A DNA stretch of 37,686 nt from DATLBY01 sp035526665 (GTDB lineage Bacteria > Acidobacteriota > Terriglobia > Bryobacterales > Bryobacteraceae): the NCBI GenBank assembly GCA_035526665.1, contig DATLBY010000032.1:1-37686 (forward strand). The letters run 5' to 3'. This document shows, one piece after another, positions 33,416 to 37,686 of the stretch. The position numbers and the translations under genes were made by a program. The first letter of the stretch is position 1. Each line of letters opens with the position of its first letter. The notes beneath the pieces were generated by a model, which did not search any database, was not told the origin of the DNA, and worked only from the letters and a program-made list of their open reading frames with translations.

Positions 33416-34417
33416 CTAGTGATCGCGCTCGGTGACCAGTTCAGTAACTGCTGAGAGCGCCCGTTGATACGGCGATTCGGGGAATTCGCTGATAATTTCG
33501 CGGGCCTTCGCGGCAAATGAGTGGGCACGGTCCTGGGCGCGCTCGATTCCGTGATTCCTTTCAATGAAGCTCAGGACCTGGCGGAATGGAACCTCGTCGT
33601 AGTTGCTCTTCGCCAGGACGGTTTCCACCAGCTTGTGCCCGTCCGGCCCGCCGTTTTCCAGGGCATAAATGACGGGCAGAGTGACTTTGCCCTCGCGCAG
33701 ATCGTTGCCCACCGGTTTACCGAGCACCTTTTCGCGCGCGGTGAAGTCCAGAATATCGTCCACCAGTTGAAAAGCGATGCCGAGGTTCCAGGCGAAGTCG
33801 CTAAGCTTCTGCTCCACGCGCTCGTCGGCGCCGCCCATGACGCCGCCGAGACGCGCGCAGGCCGCAAAGAGGCTGGCTGTCTTGCGGTCGACCAGTTCCA
33901 TGTAGTCGGCTTCCGAGACGTCGATCTTGCCGATGCGCTCCAGTTGGATGAGCTCGCCTTCCACCATCATCTGGGTCAGACCGATCAGGATATCGAGCAC
34001 GTGGAAGTTTCGCTCACGCAGCGCCATTTGAAAGGCCTGCATGTAGAGCCAGTCTCCCGCCAGCACGGAGGTATGATTGCCCCAGATTACGTTTGTGGAG
34101 GGTTTGCCGCGCCGCGTCTGGGCCACGTCGATGATGTCGTCGTGGATCAATGTGGCGGTATGGATCATCTCGACCACCGCGGCCATGCGGATGGCGGAGT
34201 CGCTTGCCTGACCAACCAATTTGCAGGATAGCAGCAGCAGGATTGGGCGCAGGCGCTTGCCGCCGTTGGCGTTGAGATACCTGCCAATAGTGGTTACAGC
34301 CGTCACCGAGGCCATTGACTCCAGGTTGATCTCGCGCTCGACGTTGCGGAGGTCGTCCTGGACCAGGTCGAAAATCTCCCTGGCGGTTAAGGACTGCCCG
34401 AGCTTGCTGAATCCCAT
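33416..34417 (-). CDS. Long-chain trans-polyprenyl diphosphate synthase
   Basis: The protein has 333 residues from ATG 34417 (GTG 34426 also possible). It has GGKRLRPILLLLSCKLVG, the first aspartate-rich motif LIHDDIID (Asp93, 94, 97) and the second QLVDDILD (Asp220, 221, 224). The residue five before the first motif is Ala88, and small residues here allow long products. It therefore probably makes the octaprenyl-to-decaprenyl-range chain for quinones (IspB/HepT-type function). It lies 39 bases after tatD on the same strand. Confidence 0.92.
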   Translation of the reverse strand: MGFSKLGQSLTAREIFDLVQDDLRNVEREINLESMASVTAVTTIGRYLNANGGKRLRPILLLLSCKLVGQASDSAIRMAAVVEMIHTATLIHDDIIDVAQTRRGKPSTNVIWGNHTSVLAGDWLYMQAFQMALRERNFHVLDILIGLTQMMVEGELIQLERIGKIDVSEADYMELVDRKTASLFAACARLGGVMGGADERVEQKLSDFAWNLGIAFQLVDDILDFTAREKVLGKPVGNDLREGKVTLPVIYALENGGPDGHKLVETVLAKSNYDEVPFRQVLSFIERNHGIERAQDRAHSFAAKAREIISEFPESPYQRALSAVTELVTERDH

Positions 34418-34456
34418 GGAACACACTAGTGTAACAGGCGCACCAATCGTGGCCGC

Positions 34457-35236
34457 TTACCGTATCCCAAAAACCCGGCGGAAGTTCGCCGTGGTTGCGG
34501 CGCCGATATCTTCCAGGGTCTGGCCGCGCAGTTCGGCCAGTTTGCGGGCGGTATGTACTACGAAGGCGGGTTCGTTCCGTTTGCCCCGGTGGGGAACGGG
34601 CGCGAGATACGGGGAGTCCGTCTCCACCAGGATGCGATCGGCCGGGGCTGCGCCGGCGGCAGCCTGTAGTTCCGTGGATTTCGGATAGGTCAGAATACCC
34701 GCGAAGCTCAAGTAGCAGCCCAGGGCGAGCCCGCGCTCCGCTTCGGCCGGGCCGCCGGTGAAACAGTGCAGTATGCAGGGCAGGCCAGACGGCTCCCAAT
34801 GCTCGGCGAGCAGCGAGAAGGTGTCTTCCCAGGCATCCCGGGCGTGAATGATAATCGGTTTCGAGGCTTGGCGCGCGAGCGCCATCTGTGTAATGAACAC
34901 ACGCTTCTGCTGCTCCACCGGTGTCGGGTCGTAGTGATAATCGAGCCCGATTTCGCCCACCGCAATTACCTTAGGATGCTTGAGTAGCGGCGCTACGCGG
35001 GCGAGAGTCGCTGCATCGCCGCGCTCGGCATATTGCGGATGAATTCCGACGGTGGCGTAGACCGCATCGTACTTCTCGGCCAGGCGGATTCCCGCCTCCA
35101 GATCGGGCGGACCTTCACCCGTGCCGATCACCACCATCCGTTCCACGCCCGCGGCAAGAGCTCGCTCGACGGCCGCGTCGCGGTCGCCGTCAAATTTCTC
35201 GTCGTCGAGGTGGCAGTGAGAATCGACCAGGTTCAC
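34457..35236 (-). CDS. TatD-family metal-dependent hydrolase (DNase)
   Basis: The 259-residue protein has the TIM-barrel metal hydrolase pattern: DSHCHLDD (His7, His9), AVGEIGLDYHYD, PIIIHARDAWEDT, LHCFTGGPAEAE and ETDSPYLAPVPHRGKRN. TatD proteins are Mg-dependent 3'-5' nucleases tied to DNA repair and fragment clearance. The GTG start overlaps the metG stop (GTGA), so the two are translationally coupled, a common pairing in bacteria. Confidence 0.95.
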   Translation of the reverse strand: MNLVDSHCHLDDEKFDGDRDAAVERALAAGVERMVVIGTGEGPPDLEAGIRLAEKYDAVYATVGIHPQYAERGDAATLARVAPLLKHPKVIAVGEIGLDYHYDPTPVEQQKRVFITQMALARQASKPIIIHARDAWEDTFSLLAEHWEPSGLPCILHCFTGGPAEAERGLALGCYLSFAGILTYPKSTELQAAAGAAPADRILVETDSPYLAPVPHRGKRNEPAFVVHTARKLAELRGQTLEDIGAATTANFRRVFGIR

Positions 35237-37164
35237 TTCAGCCGGGCTCCCGGCTGGATGTCCTCCAGGAAGCTGGCGAGCACCGGGCTCTGGCCTTCGA
35301 GCGATGCGGCGACGATCATCCCCTTGGATTCAATGCCCCGGAGCTTGCGCGGGGCCAGGTTCGCCACAATCACGACTTTGCGGCCGATCAACTGCTCCGG
35401 CGCATAGGCTTTGGCGATGCCGGCAACGATGGTGCGCGGTTCGGCCTCGCCGATGTTCACCTTCAGCTGCAGCAGCTTGTCGGCGCCTTTGACGGGTTCA
35501 GCCGACAGCACCTCGCCCACGCGCAAATCGACTTTGCCGAAATCGTCAATTGTGATCGGGTCGGCGATGGGCGCGATCGGGATATCCGGTTCAACGGCGG
35601 CCGTCTTGCCGAACAGAGCCGCTTGCCGCGTGGTCTCTTTCAACTCCAGGTCCTGCATCGCTTCAATGGTCGCCTTCGTATCCAGGCGCATGAAGAGGGG
35701 CGAGATTTCGCCAATCTTTTGCGAGCCGGCGAACTGCCCCCAGCGAAGCTGATCGATTTTGTAACTGGCCAGCGGGGCTTCCATTCCAAGCTGTTTCCAG
35801 ATCTTTTCGGCTGACTGCGGCATCACCGGATAGAGCAGCACCGTAACGATCCGCAGTACTTCCGCCGCGCTATACAGGATTTCGTTGAGTTTTGCCTGGG
35901 CCTCGGGCGAATCGTCCTTGGCCAGTTTCCACGGCGCATACTCGACAATCGTGCGATCCATCAGGCGCACTAGAGACCACAGGATCTCCAGTCCGCGCGA
36001 GAATTCGAACCGGTCGAATGCTTGAATTGTCTCCGCAACTGCTTCATTGGTCTGAGTGGCGATGCTTTCATGGGGACAATTTGCCGGGACGACGCCGCCC
36101 CGGTACTGGCCGATCATACTGAGTGTCCGGCTGACCAGATTGCCGAGGCCGTTGGCCAAATCGGAATTGTAGCGCCCCACCAGCGCGTCGTAGCTGAAGG
36201 TTCCGTCGGTCCCGAACACCACCTCGCGCAGCAGGAAGTAGCGCAGGGCATCGGCGCCCATCACCTGCTGGATCGGGGTGGCTCGCACAATATTGCCGCG
36301 CGACTTGCTCATCTTGTCGTTTTCGAACAGCAGCCAGCCGTGGGCGAAGATTTTCTTCGGGATCTCCAGTCCGGCGGCGATGAGGAATGCAGGCCAATAG
36401 ACCGCGTGGAAACGAACAATCTCCTTGCCGATCAGATGCAGGTCGGCCGGCCAGAGGCCCTGCCCCTCGACTGCACTCATATAGGTCGCCAGAGCGTCGA
36501 ACCAGACGTAAAAGACGTGATTGCCTTCCACCGGCAGCGGAATACCCCACTTGATGGTAGTGCGGCTAATAGAGAGGTCATTGAGCCCCTGCTTCAGAAA
36601 GGCGAGCACTTCGTTTCTTCGCGTTTCCGGCTGCAGAAACTCCGGGTTGCTGTTCAATTCGACCAGTTTGTCCTGGAAGGCGGAGAGTTTAAAGAAGTAG
36701 TTCTCCTCGGTGACCGTTTCCGTGGGACGCCCGCAATCGGGACAGGGATCGCCCGGCTGGGCCTCGTTGACATACAGCTCGCATGAGACGCAGTACTGCC
36801 CGGTGTAGCTGCCCTTGTAGACATAGCCGTTATTCAGGCAGCGCGTGAACAGGTCCTGGACCACCTCCTGATGCTGCGGACTGGTGGTGCGCTGAAAACG
36901 GTCAATCGCGAGGTGGAGGGCCTGCCACTGCGCGCGGAACTCTTCGGCGATGACGGTGGTGAACTCTTGGGGAGTCTGGCCGGCGGCCTTGGCGGCCCGC
37001 TCAATCTTCTGCCCGTGCTCATCGGTGCCGGTGGCGAGCACGACGTCGAAGCCCTGCATCGTCTTGAATCGGCGAATGGTATCGGCGGCGATGGTGGTGT
37101 ACGCGTGGCCAATATGCGGCGCGGCGTTGACGTAGTAAATCGGAGTAGTGAGATAGTATTTCAT
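35233..37164 (-). CDS. metG: Methionyl-tRNA synthetase
   Basis: The 643-residue enzyme has HIGH at 17-20 (NAAPHIGHAYTT) and a zinc knuckle with Cys125, 128, 141 and 144. KMSKS lies at 284-288 (KMSKSRGN). It has the anticodon-binding helical domain and a C-terminal tRNA-binding EMAP/Arc1p-like domain (KVDLRVGEVLSAEPVKGADK). It charges tRNA-Met. ATG 37164 overlaps the larC stop (ATGA) and its own stop overlaps tatD, so larC-metG-tatD form one tightly packed transcription unit. Confidence 0.97.
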   Translation of the reverse strand: MKYYLTTPIYYVNAAPHIGHAYTTIAADTIRRFKTMQGFDVVLATGTDEHGQKIERAAKAAGQTPQEFTTVIAEEFRAQWQALHLAIDRFQRTTSPQHQEVVQDLFTRCLNNGYVYKGSYTGQYCVSCELYVNEAQPGDPCPDCGRPTETVTEENYFFKLSAFQDKLVELNSNPEFLQPETRRNEVLAFLKQGLNDLSISRTTIKWGIPLPVEGNHVFYVWFDALATYMSAVEGQGLWPADLHLIGKEIVRFHAVYWPAFLIAAGLEIPKKIFAHGWLLFENDKMSKSRGNIVRATPIQQVMGADALRYFLLREVVFGTDGTFSYDALVGRYNSDLANGLGNLVSRTLSMIGQYRGGVVPANCPHESIATQTNEAVAETIQAFDRFEFSRGLEILWSLVRLMDRTIVEYAPWKLAKDDSPEAQAKLNEILYSAAEVLRIVTVLLYPVMPQSAEKIWKQLGMEAPLASYKIDQLRWGQFAGSQKIGEISPLFMRLDTKATIEAMQDLELKETTRQAALFGKTAAVEPDIPIAPIADPITIDDFGKVDLRVGEVLSAEPVKGADKLLQLKVNIGEAEPRTIVAGIAKAYAPEQLIGRKVVIVANLAPRKLRGIESKGMIVAASLEGQSPVLASFLEDIQPGARLK

Positions 37165-37686
37165 CGATTCTGCTTCAGATAGGCAAATGTCGCCTCGGTC
37201 ACGATTTCTTTGAGCGGCAGGCCAAGCTCCAGGGCGAGACGGCGGCAGTCCTCATATTCCGGGGCGAATGAGCCGGAGGCGGCGCGCTTGATTCGTACCT
37301 TGCCGTGCGCCGTGCCGATTTCGACAGACTCCCTGGATTGGATGCGGCGTTCGGCCGTGGAGATTCGCACTCCCAGCGTTGTGGTTTCGCTGAGAACAAT
37401 GGACGCCAATTTCTCCACGTCCTCGGGACGCGCCAACACAGACAGCAGGGAGCCGGGCCGGCTCTTCTTCATGACCAGCGGCGTCACGGTAACGTCGAGC
37501 GCACCGGCCTCGATCAGCCGTTCCATGGCGTACCCGATGATTTCGGGAGTGGTGTCATCAATATTTGTCTCAATCACCGAGATGGTGGTCGCTTCGGAGG
37601 CTTGCTGTGTCTCGCCGATCAGCACGCGCAGGACGTTGGCATGCTCCGGAAAATCCTTGTCGCCGGCACCGTAGCCGGTGGCTGAG
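37161..37686 (-). CDS. larC: LarC nickel-insertion protein, C-terminal part (cut by window end)
   Basis: The frame stays open to the window edge. Beyond 37625 it reads GYGAGDKDFPEHANVLRVLI, a typical LarC junction, so the start is outside the window. The visible ~174 residues hold ETNIDDTTPEIIGYAMERL, GALDVTVTPLVMKKSRPG and ETTTLGVRI, which are hallmarks of the LarC (DUF111) C-terminal half. LarC inserts nickel with CTP to complete the nickel-pincer cofactor of lactate racemase-type enzymes. LarA, LarB and LarE are not in the window. The stop overlaps metG. Confidence 0.92.
   Translation of the reverse strand, partial: SATGYGAGDKDFPEHANVLRVLIGETQQASEATTISVIETNIDDTTPEIIGYAMERLIEAGALDVTVTPLVMKKSRPGSLLSVLARPEDVEKLASIVLSETTTLGVRISTAERRIQSRESVEIGTAHGKVRIKRAASGSFAPEYEDCRRLALELGLPLKEIVTEATFAYLKQNR

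Noticed and set aside
34423..34432. ACACTAGTGT palindrome before the polyprenyl synthase gene
   Set aside because: Only ten bases, with no promoter boxes or repeated copies, so it could be chance.
1..37686. CRISPR arrays, tRNA or rRNA genes, insertion sequences
   Set aside because: No regularly spaced short repeats, no tRNA-like TTCGA arm with matching stems, no rRNA signature and no transposase or integrase frame were recognised on either strand.

Overview
The window looks like a chromosomal segment of an Acidobacteriota bacterium, most likely of the Solibacter/Bryobacter type. This is inferred from gene content, not from a marker gene: a DUF1549/DUF1553 plus DUF1501 pair, an Oar-like TonB receptor relic, a compact microcompartment locus built around a class II aldolase, an ECF sigma/RskA-type anti-sigma pair, and moderately high GC throughout. 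No rRNA, tRNA, CRISPR array, integrase or transposase was seen.

Region 1 (1-9.5 kb) is an accessory island between two housekeeping-like genes. It opens with the 3' end of an iron-containing alcohol dehydrogenase. A roughly 250 bp relic of a methyltransferase 3' end follows (406-658). Next come two large tandem genes: a roughly 950-residue protein of unknown fold, broken by one frameshift, and a roughly 1,700-residue DEAH helicase whose DUF1998 tail is in another frame. After them is a decayed TonB-receptor 3' end, and then an intact methyltransferase whose 3' end is the second copy of the repeat (9504-9757). The two large genes resemble a Druantia type III-like defence pair (DruH + DruE); this is an inference from architecture. 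Four breaks cluster in this region, while the other ~27 kb carries intact genes, so the island appears to be decaying.

Region 2 (9.5-17.7 kb) holds the methyltransferase, a divergent outer-membrane porin-like protein, and a tightly packed plus-strand group: DUF1549/DUF1553, Tat-exported DUF1501, ECF sigma factor and RskA-type anti-sigma factor. The last three junctions have overlapping stop/start codons. A hypothetical gene follows.

Region 3 (17.7-27.3 kb) has an NAD-type isocitrate dehydrogenase divergent from purH, and a hybrid sensor kinase convergent with purH. A YtrA-like GntR regulator is coupled to a band-7 (slipin) protein, with a clear operator inside its promoter. An RHH/PIN toxin-antitoxin pair has its own candidate palindromic operator. 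A PQQ-dependent dehydrogenase completes the region.

Region 4 (27.3-30.8 kb) has a small membrane protein convergent with and overlapping a minus-strand microcompartment cluster. In transcription order the cluster is class II aldolase, BMC hexamer and three EutN/CcmL pentamers. A zinc-ribbon rhomboid protease is divergent from it. The cluster probably builds a shell around an aldolase that splits fuculose/rhamnulose phosphate, but no aldehyde dehydrogenase is present in the window.

Region 5 (30.8-37.7 kb) is a co-directional minus-strand run: larC (cut by the window end), metG, a TatD hydrolase, a long-chain polyprenyl synthase, a class A beta-lactamase-like hydrolase, a PfpI/DJ-1 protein and a Tat-exported glycosylasparaginase-type hydrolase. 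larC-metG-tatD are joined by 4-base stop/start overlaps, which suggests one operon.
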